In this document: positions 1 through 11,544 of the stretch, one piece after another | Position numbering within the stretch: position 1 is the stretch's first letter | Layout: the number at the start of each line of letters is the position of its first letter | From: Mimachlamys varia | Lineage: Eukaryota > Mollusca > Bivalvia > Pectinida > Pectinidae | NCBI GenBank assembly: GCA_947623455.1 | Contig: OX392536.1 | Span: 14,689,282 to 14,753,281, forward strand | Length of the DNA stretch: 64,000 nt | Reading direction: 5' to 3' | Program-made: the position numbers and the translations under genes | Notes under the pieces: generated by a model | Databases searched by the model: none | What the model saw: only the letters and a program-made list of their open reading frames with translations | Told to the model about the DNA's origin: nothing

Positions 1-3000
1 AGGTCACACTCACAGAGCCTCCGAAGAGGGTATTAGATCACACTCACAGAACCTCCGGAGAGGGTATTAGGTCACACTCACAGAGCCTCCGGAGACGGTA
101 TTAGATCACACACATAGAACCCCCGGAGAGGGTATTAGATCACACTCACAGACCCCCGGAGAGGGTATTAGGTCACACTCACAGAACCTCCGGATAGGGT
201 ATTAGATCACACTCATATAGCCTCCGGAGAGGGTATTAGATCATACTCACAGAAACCACGGAGAGGGTGTTAGGTCACATTCATGGAACCCCCGGAGAGG
301 GTGTTAGATCATACTCACAGAGCCTCCGGAGAGGGTATTAGATCACACTCATATAGCCTTCGGAGAGGGTATTAGATCATACTCACAGAAACCACGGATA
401 GGGTTTTAGGTCACATTCATAGAACCCCCGGAGAGGGTGTTAGATCATACTCATAGAACCTCTGGATAGGGTTTTAGATCACACTCACAGATCCTCCGGA
501 GAGGGTATTAGATCACACTCACAGAGCCTCCGGAGAAGGTATTAGGTCACACTCACAGAACCCCCGGAGAGGGCATTAGATCACACTCACAGAGCCTCCG
601 GAGAGGGTTTTAGATCACACTCACAGAACCCCCGGAGAGGGTATTAGATCACATTCACAGAACCTCCGGAGAGGGCATTAGATCACACTCACAGACCCTT
701 GGAGAGGGTATTAGGTCACACTCACAGATCCACCGGAGAGGGCATTAGATCACACTCACAGAGCCTCCGGAGAGGGTATTAGATCACACTCATAGAACCT
801 CCTGAGAGGGTATTAGATCACACTCACAGAACCCCCGGACAGGGTATTAGGTCACACTCACAGAACTTCCGGAGAGGGTATTAGATGACACTCATAGAAC
901 TTCCGGAGATTGTATTAGATCACACTCACAGAACCTCCGGATAGGGCATTAGATCACACTCACAGAACCCCCGTAGAGGGTATTAGGTCACACTCACAGA
1001 ACCTCCGGAGAGGGTATTAGGTCACACTCACAGAACCCCCGGAGAGGGTATTAGTTCACACTCACAGAACCCCCGTAGAGGGTATTAGATCACACTCACA
1101 GAACCCCCGGAGAGGGTATTAGATCACACTCACAGAACCTCCGGAGAGGGTATTAAGTCACACTCACAGAACCCCCGGAGAGGGTATTAGTTCACACTCA
1201 CAGAACCCCCGTAGAGGGTATTAGATCACACTCACAGAACCCCCGGAGAGGGTATTAGATCACACTCACAGAACCTCCAGAGAGGGTATTAGATCACACT
1301 CACAGAACCCCCGGAGAGGGTATTAGATCACACTCACAGAATCTCCGGAGAGGGTTTTAGGTCACACTCACAGGGCCTCCGGAGAGGGTATTAGATCACA
1401 CTCATAGAACCTCCGGATAGGGTATTAGATCACACTCACAGAACCTCTGGATAGGGTATTAGATCACACTCACAGATCCTCCGGAGAGGGTATTAGATCA
1501 CACTCACAGAACCTCCGGAGAGGGTATTAGGTCACACTCACAGAACCCCCGGAGAGGGCATTAGATCACACTCACAGAGCCTCCGGAGAGGGTATTAGAT
1601 CACACTCACAGAACCCCCGGAGAGGGTATTAGGTCACACTCACAGAACCTCTGGAGAAGGTATTAGGTCACACTCACAGAACATCCGGAGAGGATATTAG
1701 TTCACACTCACAGAACCTCCGGAGAGGGCGTTAGATCACACACACAGAACCTCCGGAGAGGGTATTAGATCACACTCACAGACCCTCGGAGAGGGTATTA
1801 GGTCACACTCACAGATCCACCGGAGAGGGCATTAGATCACACTCACAGAGCCTCCGGAGAGGGTATTAGATCACACTCATAGAACCTCCTGAGAGGGTAT
1901 TAGATCACACTCACAGAACCCCCGGACAGGGTATTAGGTCACACTCACAGAACCTCCGGAGAGGGTATTAGATGACACTCACAGAACTTCCGGAGAGGGT
2001 ATTAGATCACACTCACAGAATCTCCGGAGAGGGTGTTAGGTCACACTCACAGAGCCTCCGGAGAGGGCATTAGATCACACTCACAGAGCCTCCGGAGAGG
2101 GTATTAGATCACACACACAGAACCCCCGTAGATGGTATTAGATCACACTCACAGAACCCCCGGAGAGGGTATTTGGTAACACTCACACAACCTCCGGAGA
2201 TTGTATTAGATCACACTCACAGAACCTCCGGATAGGGCATTAGAGCACACTCACAGAACCCCCGGAGAGGGTATTAGGTCACACTCACAGAACCTCCGGA
2301 TAGGGTATTAGGTCACACTCACAGAACCCCCGGAGAGGGTATTAGATCACACTCACAGAACCCCCGGAGAGGGTATTAGATCACACTCACAGAACCTCCA
2401 GAGAGGGTATTAGATCACACTCACAGAACTTCCGGAGAGGGTGTTAGATCACACTCACAGAACCTCCGGAGAGGGTGTTAGATCACACTCACAGAGCCCC
2501 CGGAGAGGGTATTAGATCACACTCACAGAGCCTCCGGAGAGGGTATTAGATCACACTCACAGAACCCCCAGAGAGGGTATTAGGTCACACTCACAGAACC
2601 TCTGGAGAAGGTATTAGGTCACACTCACAGAACATCCGGAGAGGATATTAGTTCACACTCACAGAACCTCCGGAGAGGGCGTTAGATCACACACACAGAA
2701 CCTCCGGAGAGGGTATTAGATCACACTCACAGACCCTCGGAGAGGGTATTAGGTCACACTCACAGATCCACCGGAGAGGGCATTAGATCACACTCACAGA
2801 GCCTCCGGAGAGGGTATTAGATCACACTCATAGAACCTCCTGAGAGGGTATTAGATCACACTCACAGAACCCCCGGACTGGGTATTAGGTCACACTCACA
2901 GAACCTCCGGAGAGGGTATTAGATGACACTCACAGAACTTCCGGAGAGGGTATTAGATCACACTCACAGAATCTCCGGAGAGGGTGTTAGGTCACACTCA

Positions 3001-6000
3001 CAGAGCCTCCGGAGAGGGCATTAGATCACACTCACAGAGCCTCCGGAGAGGGTATTAGATCACACACACAGAACCCCCGTAGATGGTATTAGATCACACT
3101 CACAGAACCCCCGGAGAGGGTATTTGGTAACACTCACACAACCTCCGGAGATTGTATTAGATCACACTCACAGAACCTCCGGATAGGGCATTAGAGCACA
3201 CTCACAGAACCCCCGGAGAGGGTATTAGGTCACACTCACAGAACCTCCGGATAGGGTATTAGGTCACACTCACAGAACCCCCGGAGAGGGTATTAGATCA
3301 CACTCACAGAACCCCCGGAGAGGGTATTAGATCACACTCACAGAACCTCCAGAGAGGGTATTAGATCACACTCACAGAACTTCCGGAGAGGGTGTTAGAT
3401 CACACTCACAGAACCTCCGGAGAGGGTGTTAGATCACACTCACAGAGCCCCCGGAGAGGGTATTAGATCACACTCACAGAGCCTCCGGACAGGGTATTAT
3501 ATCACACTCACAGAGCCTCCGGAGAGGGCATTAGATCACACTCACAGAGCCTCCGGAGAGGGTATTAGATCACACACACAGAACCCCCGTAGATGGTATT
3601 AGATCATACTCACAGAACCCCCGGAGAGAGTATTTGGTCACACTCACAGAACCTCCGGAGATTGTATTAGATCACACTCACAGAACCTCCGGAGAGGGCA
3701 TTAGATCACACTCACAGAACCCCCGGAGAGGGTATTAGGTCACACTCACAGAACCTCCGGAGAGGGTATTAGGTCACACTCAAAGAACCTCCGGAGAGGG
3801 TATTAGTTCACACTCACAGAGCCTCCGGAGAGGGTATTAGATCACACTCACAGAACCTCCGGAGAGGGTATTAGATCACACTCAAAGAACCCCCGTAGAG
3901 GGTATTAGATCACACTCACAGAACCCCCGGATAGGGTATTAGATCACACTCACAGAACCCCCGGAGAGGGTATTAGATCACACTCAAAGAACCTCCGCAG
4001 AGGGTATTAGGTCACACTCACAGGGCCTCCGGAGAGGGTATTAGATCACACTCACAGAGCCTCCGGAGAGGGTATTAGGTCACACTCACAGAACCTCCGG
4101 AGAGGGTATTAGATCACACTCACAGAACCTCCGGAGAGGGTATTAGATCACACTCACAGAACCTCTGGATAGGGTATTAGATCACACTCACAGAACCCCG
4201 GAGAGGGTTTTAGATCACACTCACAGAACCTCCGAAGAGGGTATTAGATCACACTCACAGAACCCCCGGAGAGGGTATTAGATCACACACACAGAACCCC
4301 GGAGAGGGTTTTAGATCACACTCACAGAACCTCCGGAGAGAGTATTAGGTCACACTCACAGGGCCTCCGGAGAGGGTATTAGATCACACTGACAGAACCT
4401 CCGAATAGGGTATTAGATCACACTCACAGAACCTCCGGACAGGGTATTAGGTCACACTCACAGAACCTCCGGACAGGGTATTATATCACACTCACAGAAC
4501 CTGCGGAGAGGGTATTAGATCACATTCACAGAACCTCCGGAGAGGGTATTAGATCACACTCACAGAACCTCCGGACAGGGTATTAGGTCACACTCACAGA
4601 ACCTCCGGAGAGGGTATTATATCACACTCACAAAACCCCCGGAGAGGGTATTAGATCACACTCACAGAACCCCCGGAGAGGGTATTAGGTCACACTCACA
4701 GAACCTCCGGAGAGGGTATTAGATCACACTCACAGAACCCCCGGACAGGGTATTAGGTCACACTCACAGAACCTCCGGAGAGGGTATTATATCACACTCA
4801 CAAAACCCCCGGAGAGGGTATTAGATCACACTCACAGAACCCCCGGAGAGGGTATTATATCACACTCACAGAACCTCCGGATAGGGTATTAGATCACACT
4901 CACAGAACCCCCGGACAGGGTATTAGGTCACACTCACAGAACCTCCGGAGAGGGTATTAGGTCACACTCACAGAACCTCCGGAGAGGGTATTAAGTCACA
5001 CTCACAGAACCTCCGGAGAGGGTATTAGATCACACTCACAGAACCTCCGGAGAGGGTATTAGATCACACTCACAGAACTTCCGGAGAGGGTGTTAGATCA
5101 CACTCACAGAACCTCCGGAGAGGTTGTTAGATCACACTCACAGAGCCCCCGGAGAGGGTATTAGATCACACTCACAGAACCTCCGGAGAGGGTATTAGGT
5201 CACACTCACAGAACCCCCGTAGATGGTATTAGATCACACTCACAGAACCCCCGGAGAGAGTATTTGGTCACACTCACAGAACCTCCGGAGATTGTATTAG
5301 ATCACACTCACAGAACCTCCGGAGAGGGCATTAGATCACACTCACAGAACCCCCGGAGAGGGTATTAGGTCACACTCACAGAACCTCCGGAGAGGGTATT
5401 AGGTCACACTCACAGAACCTCCGGAGAGGGTATTAGTTCACACTCACAGAGCCTCCGGAGAGGGTATTAGATCACACTCACAGAACCTCCGGAGAGGGTA
5501 TTAGATCACACTCAAAGAACCCCCGTAGAGGGTATTAGATCACACTCACAGAACCCCCGGATAGGGTATTAGATCACACTCAAAGAACCTCCGCAGAGGG
5601 TATTAGGTCACACTCACAGGGCCTCCGGAGAGGGTATTAGATCACACTCACAGAGCCTCCGGAGAGGGTATTAGGTCACACTCACAGAACCTCCGGGGAG
5701 GGTATTAGATCACACTCACAGAACCTCCGGAGAGGGTATTAGATCACACTGACAGAACCTCTGGATAGGGTATTAGATCACACTCACAGAACCCCGGAGA
5801 GGGTTTTAGATCACACTCACAGAACCTCCGGAGAGGGTATTAGATCACACTCACAGAACCTCCGGAGAGGGTATTAGATCACACACACAGAACCCCGGAG
5901 AGGGTTTTAGATCACACTCACAGAACCTCCGGAGAGGGTATTAGGTCACACTCACAGGGCCTCCGGAGAGGGTATTAGATCACACTCACAGAACCTCCGG

Positions 6001-6063
6001 AGAGGGTATTAGATCACACTGACAGAACCTCCGGAGAGGGTATTAGATCACACTCACAGAACA
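1..6063. repeat. 34-bp tandem satellite array (about 178 copies)
   Basis: A 34-bp unit is repeated head to tail from the left edge to about 6063, where it stops abruptly after CACAGAAC. Each unit holds a block like AGRTCACACTCACAG, a near-palindromic core CCTCCGGAGAGG and the tail GGTATT. Most changes are single substitutions (AGATCA versus AGGTCA, CCTCC versus CCCCC, GTATT versus GCATT, GTGTT or TTTT). Because 34 is not a multiple of three and each unit carries TAG or TAA on both strands, no long reading frame exists here. Larger duplications are visible: blocks with rare variants recur about 951 bp apart. There are no unique spacers between units, so it is not a CRISPR array. The true left end lies outside the window. 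Confidence 0.98.
1647..3480. repeat. Higher-order duplication inside the 34-bp satellite (about 951-bp period)
   Basis: Rare variant units are copied in the same order. The variant ACATCCGGAGAGGATATTAG occurs at 1681 and 2632. The variant GATCCACCGG occurs at 727, 1814 and 2765. The variant CCCCCGTAGATGG occurs near 2120, 3071, 3581 and 5211. The 951-bp steps equal 28 units minus one base; the 1087, 510 and 1630 steps are close to 32, 15 and 48 units. The two 951-bp copies are nearly identical, which points to a recent block duplication on top of the older 34-bp periodicity. Confidence 0.85.
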
Positions 6064-6074
6064 TGGAGAAGTAA

Positions 6075-6400
6075 TTTATGATCAGGGTGTGTGACATGAC
6101 GATCCAGTGTTGATTTCCGAAAGTTTGGACATTGAGCATCCTTTGTCATGCCGTTTGTTTTCCCGTTTTCTGTAACATTTTAAAGTACATGAAATTGCTT
6201 TTGTCGTGCACTAACCATGAGAACAGAGATAGCCAGTTCTTCTTGAACACTCGCGTTTTCCGTGGCTGTTCTGGTTTCGCCCCCTCCCTCTCTTCATCTA
6301 TTACCCTTTCTCTCTCAATATTATCAGCAGGACGTTTTTCTATGAGAGAAAACAGCGTTTGCTGGCCCTTACCAAGTCGTGCAACTTTTTGGGGAGGCAT
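6075..6400 (-). pseudogene. TTF-type zinc-finger fragment (ZNF862-like / hAT-related), frameshifted
   Basis: On the minus strand an ATG at 6400 in a good context (AAAATGCC) opens a frame starting MPPQKVARLGKGQQTLFSLI. About residues 52-80 resemble the start of a TTF-type zinc finger, as in ZNF862-like and hAT-derived proteins: a basic stretch, then FKKNWLSLFSWLVHD, then NFMYFKML where the family usually has paired cysteines. The frame stops at 6146, but the next frame continues at once with NFRKSTLDRHVTHPDHK, the usual end of the same finger. One frameshift therefore splits the domain and the usual cysteines are partly missing. Only the N-terminal part is present; the 34-bp satellite begins within a few bases of its end, so the rest was lost or the array invaded. 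An upstream ATG at 6469 in the same frame is less convincing. It may derive from a transposon or from a domesticated gene. Confidence 0.6.
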
Positions 6401-6469
6401 TTTATTTACATTCGAGACCAGTGCATTGAAGTAATGTGTGATTGGCTGGTTACAGAAATTAATATCCAA

Positions 6470-7061
6470 TCAGCGCGTCGCTTTCGTATTTCGCTATAAT
6501 TAGAACAGAAATATTCCCATTATGACTGCATCCGGAACTCTTCGGGCTTTTCCTGTGTTCTCAATAGGAAGAAAAGCGAGAGGTGTTCCGGACACATATG
6601 ATGGAAGTTTTATTGACGACACGGAAAAGCATCTTTCGATTTTGGTCAGATTTATTTAATAACCAGTTTGATATAAGGTTGTGCAACAAATTAGGCATAT
6701 CTACTATTTAGTATGCGTCCCTAGAACGCCCGTGATTAGAATATGTGCGTCCTTTCCGATTTTTATGCGTCACAGACGCAGGACGCGCACGTAGATTTAT
6801 CACTGTGCAGCATGTATACTGACATGTAATTGTAGCCATTTTGTCAATGTTAATCCAAGCGTGCCGTATACATATGTTCACGAAGAAACTAAATACAAAT
6901 ATCCCACCTCGTCAACATCCAGGCCAAGCGCTCGCCAGTACATGTATGGGCGTGGTTAAATGACCGACTTTTGAAAGCTTCCTTCTGATTGGTCAGTTGG
7001 CTATAGAAAGACACGTCACCAGCCAGGTCACAGAGTACTTTACTATACATGTACTTGTATT
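6470..7061. other. Non-coding stretch, no gene seen
   Basis: This interval is AT-rich, has stops in all frames and shows no recognisable protein. CCAATCA boxes lie near 6465 (on the + strand, CCAATCAGCG), just upstream of the zinc-finger fragment on the minus strand, so part of it could once have been that gene's promoter; this is inference only. Confidence 0.4.
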
Positions 7062-7159
7062 GGTTACACCATAGTTTACGAGTTCTTCAGGATATAACCC
7101 ACAAGGCACGAAGTGCCGCGTGGGTTATACCTGAAGAACGAGTAAACTATTGTGTAACC
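7062..7159. repeat. 98-bp fold-back (palindromic) element
   Basis: The left arm starts GGTTACACCATAGTTTACG and the right arm ends CGAGTAAACTATTGTGTAACC as its inverted copy. The arms are about 46 bp each with a few mismatches, and the centre is GGCACGAAGTGCC, a stem closed by a GAA loop. In single-stranded form it would make one long hairpin. It has no coding capacity. It may be a fold-back transposon or a MITE remnant; no clear target-site duplication was found by eye. Confidence 0.85.
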
Positions 7160-8370
7160 TACTTGTAACATAAATGTGACATATTTCTTTCATCGAGAAC
7201 AATGTTCATTTACCTACAATGTTAAAATGTACACTGAACTGGGGTCGGCGTGGGAATCACTGGACTGATTCTGTCAATACTGGGTTGATGATGCTTACTT
7301 CAATTTGATTGGCTATTGATTCTGTCAATCCAAAGCTGATAATACACATAGGCACGCCTTTTTAAATATGATTGGTTATTTCTAAATCATTCCTGGGAAT
7401 ATTTTGATTTTGGATTTATTATTGTTTTTATTAATTAGTCTAAGCAATAAGCCACCCACGCTCACTTTATTGCCATGCATGCTATTTCAAAGTGTCACAT
7501 TTTGTAAAGAACTTTGATTTTGACTTCCTGAAAAACATTGATGACTTGGACGAATTCACTGTTCCACAAGTTCTGGACAAGTATGACATTTCAGAATATT
7601 TAAGAGGACTCTGTTTCCCAAAGTTTCAACGTGGAATTACCCGAAGAAAGACCGGAATCCACGAAAAACACAAATCACGGTTCGGACCGCCTGTTAATTG
7701 GAAATGTAGATCTACTTGAATATACAGGACTTTATGAATTTAAAGGAAAACACACGCCTTAATTAATACAAATGAAACCAAACGCGAATCACAGGTACGT
7801 GTAAAACCAGAGAATTATGCCTTAATAATTGTACAGTGACAATCAATTTAATTTGAAGTGATCTGTTTTATTTGCACTATAATAGCAAAACACTGACCAC
7901 AGGTACGTTTGTACAGTGTCTCTCAATTTGAAGACATTTGTTACATTTGTGCAAAGGTGAATTGTCTTTTGAGTTGGAAAAACTGAAAATGTGTGTATAT
8001 TTTTAAGGTTAGAAAATGTGTGTATTTTGTAAGGTTAATTAAATGTTGAGTTGGAAAAACGGAAAATGTGTGTATTGTTTTTTAAAAGTACATGGCAACC
8101 TATTTTCGCTTGTTGTACAATGTATATATTTCAATGTACTTGGGGTCATTTTGCAACATTGTACAACTGCAACATTGGGGAAATAGGCCATGGTAAGAAC
8201 CTATGTTCTTACTTGATAAGAACATGGGTTCTTACTGGGTGAGGTCAACTCTTCATAATATATTCCACGGACGAGATGAAAGAAATATGACACATCTATG
8301 ATACAAGTAGCAAGGGAATACAATGTATAGATCTAAACAAATTAGCGTATTAAATGTGTCAATGAGTGTT
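7160..8370. other. Non-coding stretch with one unassigned open frame
   Basis: Plus-strand bases 7492-7719 are open (VKNFDFDFLKNIDDLDEF and on) but the frame begins with GTG, not ATG, and I recognise no domain. It could be an exon fragment. Around 7780-8090 there are imperfect duplications (a block with GAAAATGTGTGTAT recurs at 7984, 8012 and 8062). Nothing else was recognised. Confidence 0.35.
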
Positions 8371-8475
8371 AGAATGGGGATAGTACGTTATTTTTCGTGT
8401 CTATAGACGAATCAACCATTCCAAGATGGCGGCATTGGTCAAAGGTCATAGGGGAAAAACATCTCGCGCCAAAGT
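8370..8475 (+). repeat. Left member of an inverted similarity pair (possible 5.3-kb element end)
   Basis: GGGGATAGTACGTT at 8376 and GTCAAAGGTCAT followed by GGGGAAAAAC at 8438 both occur inverted at 13600-13718. Spacing between the two motifs is 62 bp here and about 105 bp on the right, so the ends have diverged by indels. A GATGGCGGC motif lies just inside. This could be a degraded terminal inverted repeat of an element spanning 8376-13718. Confidence 0.45.
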
Positions 8476-9558
8476 AAACAAATCTGTCAGCTCAAAATCG
8501 AGACGGGCAACGCAAGAGTCACGGTTTGAATTTCGATTTAAACTTATTTTTTAATTAATTGAACTATATATCTTATGTATACACCTGAAACCATTGTAAT
8601 CAGAATTAAACGTTAAGAGTATTTTATAACATGGAAAACTTTAATTTATTTACCAAACGCCGTTTGTCAAAAGACGGAAGTGAAGAAAGAGTTGGCACCA
8701 CAATATGTTTCGCCGCATTTACGACGCAGCTAACATTCGTACAAAATATTAGGCTCAAAATATATTTTAAACCAAAATCAGGAACGATGGTTACGATAAA
8801 TTGTTATTTGTAGACGATGGTCGTATACTGGACCTATATTGTTGATACACACTGGCCGGGAGAGTCGAGGATAAACGAGATTGTCAAAGTGAAAGTAGAC
8901 GTTATCGACATCCGTCGAGTGCTGTACAGACTATCAATGTGATGAAAACCATGACGTAATTATATGTCGTGTTTACCTCATTGGTGTAGTAATATTAATA
9001 TATGTTTTACGTGTACAAAATGTACTAAATACATGCTATTTAATATTAGGTCAAAGCTATATTGTAATTCACTAACTTATACATTTCATGTTGTTTTCAA
9101 GTATAAATGATATATATTAGGCCTAAGTTCTGCTCACACGCAGTTGTCTTCTTAAATGTCAAATGTAACCAATCTGGAACAAAAAATTACCCCAACATGA
9201 AACCTAAAAATAAAAAAAAAAATATAGCCATATAGCTATATGAAATTATATGTTTGTATCCTGTTTCAGCGCCAAAACAGACTCACATATGTCAACAAAC
9301 TAGAGCTAAAACTATTTTCTAATTCTCAGACTTTTCAAACATCCAATTCCAACCTAGTCGTTTCCTTGCTACAAGCATGTCCCTAAAAAGAAAATCCTGC
9401 TTCATTGAAATCCTGCTGGATTTAAGTCTTGTGGGGATGTTGTTGTAAAAATAAAAAGTTTTTATCCACTATATAAATAAATGTAGAAGCTTTCTGTCTT
9501 AATTACGGAACACATTTGACTCTGTACATTATTCTCAAAATTGTGTGTGATGTTGACA
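8476..9558. other. Non-coding stretch, no gene recognised
   Basis: An ATG-started 60-residue frame at 8631-8813 (MENFNLFTKRRLSK and on) has no recognisable domain and no coding support. The rest is AT-rich with stops in all frames and a short A-run near 9210-9225. Confidence 0.35.
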
Positions 9559-9711
9559 ATGCTTGATCCTTTTTTCAAAAATAAGGATGAGAAAAATCCA
9601 GATCTGCCTATCACATCAGAGGCAATGGACACTGACCATGACCCTGCTACATCCTATTTCTGTCCTGCATGTATATATGTTATCAAGGAAGGACACAACA
9701 AACAAAAATAA
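9559..9711 (+). CDS. Short unassigned ORF, possible exon
   Basis: A 50-residue ATG-started frame reads MLDPFFKNKDEKNPDLPITS and continues with an acidic stretch and a CPAC pair near residues 35-38. Acidic, charged composition and the paired cysteines look more like protein than the surrounding AT-rich DNA, but there is no conserved domain I can name and no clear splice partners. It sits inside the possible 5.3-kb element bounded at 8376 and 13718, so it could be a transposon exon. A longer frame overlapping it at 9563-9766 is a shadow starting from a non-ATG codon. Weakly supported. Confidence 0.2.
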   Translation: MLDPFFKNKDEKNPDLPITSEAMDTDHDPATSYFCPACIYVIKEGHNKQK

Positions 9712-11544
9712 ATCACTGAAAGCAATTGTCATACCTGGTATTTGGTATCATTTTGCAGGTGTATAGTGTCAAATAGCCATGGCCATGTTAAACGTGCTGT
9801 TTCTCTGGCAAAGTGTGAAAGTTTAAAGGACATTTGCAAAATATGACTTGTTTTGGTCTAAAATACACAAAGTTAGATTTACAAGTCTAATTTTATCACA
9901 TGTAATTTTGTCTTTGCATAATTGATATTCAATTGGAAAGCTGAAAGAATGAGCCTTATATTCCAACGACATTGTTTACAATTCCAAATATATTAACTTA
10001 TAACTACGTCAATTAAGTTCCGCTATATGTAGATTATTTGGAGAGATGAATATCTATTGACATAATTGATACTTGTGCAAATACATCCTTCTTTGGCTAA
10101 AATAAATATGAATAAAAATCTGTTCAGTAACAATTTGTCCGATTAATTATCCTGAGAGCCTAATTTCTGTGCTGGTCAAATCCAAACAACCCTTATCAAA
10201 TCAACATCACAGGGGCTAGCCTAACTTGGTGAAGAATGTCTGTAATACAAATGATTTTTCTTTTGAGAACTAGCCACCAGAAAAATTCCATTCCCTTTTC
10301 TCCATTTATGAACCAATGATTGATAATTAACTACTTTTCAAATGAATATTTCTTTGAAAAAAAAACTTGTGGGTGCAAGTATGGTTACCAGTTGAAAAAT
10401 TTAAAAATTGATAAATAGTAGACATTTTTCAATGAGTTTGGCCCCTCCCCCCTGATTGACATGATTCACCAGCTGGCACCACCCCAAGTTGTATGAATGA
10501 AAAGTGTATCTCACAATACCAGGTACATGTACATGTATATTCTAATTAATGCAGGGGTCTGGTCATTTGGAAAATTTGGAGTTCTTTAATCTTTTGTTGT
10601 GCAGTTACACCATGAGAATTTTTTACACTTTTTTTTGAAAATCAATAAATAAAATTACACATGTATCACCATGGACACCTTATGTTTTGTAAGCAAAATA
10701 TGGAGATACTGATACAGAGTTACATATTTTATAAATGCACTGTATACATGCATAATCAAAGCCCTAATTATACATGGTTTCAGGAAGATTTTTGGACCTT
10801 GTGATCAAATATAATGGAAACTGGATTGTATTTTACAAAGTGCCAAGCAAGGTGAACTTAATATATAGTGACTGCTAAAAAGACAACATTAATTATATTT
10901 CAATATACATATAAGTTGTATACTAGGGAATTATTAATCCCTCTAATCACCTGTACATAAAAGTCTCATTAATGCCAACATAGATGATATATAAGAGAAT
11001 CACATATCATTGTAATGCAATAATATATTTCTTAAGTACATGCTCAGCTCTCAGATGTGGGGTCTACAAATCATTGTATTTCGAATAGAATCATTCCATT
11101 TTTATTCATACCCGAGGGAATGAAATTGAACAATGAGAAAATAATTTGTTTTTGCAAATTAATGATGAAAAGAAGGTATTGTATCATTTTTTTTACATTG
11201 TACTGTAGGTCTAACATATAACTGCATGTTGAGAGAATTGCTGTGAATATAGCCAAGCCCACCTTCAAATTGTATGTCCTGGTTCATAATTACCTAATCA
11301 CTGAAAACTGTCTTCGTATCATTGAAAGCTTGGTAAAGCTTATGACGGATACAGGGTCGCCATTTCCACACAACTTATACGGTTACATTTCCGCGACTTG
11401 GATATTCCGGTTGCGCAAATATGTTGGACTTTTCTATAACTATTGTCTACACTCCTGTAGATACCTTCTAGGTACTTGAACACATTATCTTAAAATATTC
11501 TGTACACAGTTCCATTCATTGATAGAACAGAAAATTGTTAAAAC
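9712..11544. other. AT-rich non-coding stretch
   Basis: No convincing protein on either strand. Frames at 11071-11268 (minus) and 11243-11479 (plus) are low-complexity, overlap each other and show no domain. I see no RNA gene or tandem repeat. Confidence 0.45.

Noticed and set aside
1..6063. CRISPR array
   Set aside because: Units abut without unique spacers, and the DNA is eukaryotic. It is a plain satellite.
7492..7719. 75-codon plus-strand ORF as a gene
   Set aside because: Starts at GTG, no domain; at most an unproven exon fragment.
8051..8242. 63-codon plus-strand ORF
   Set aside because: Non-ATG start, low-complexity, lies in a locally duplicated AT-rich stretch.
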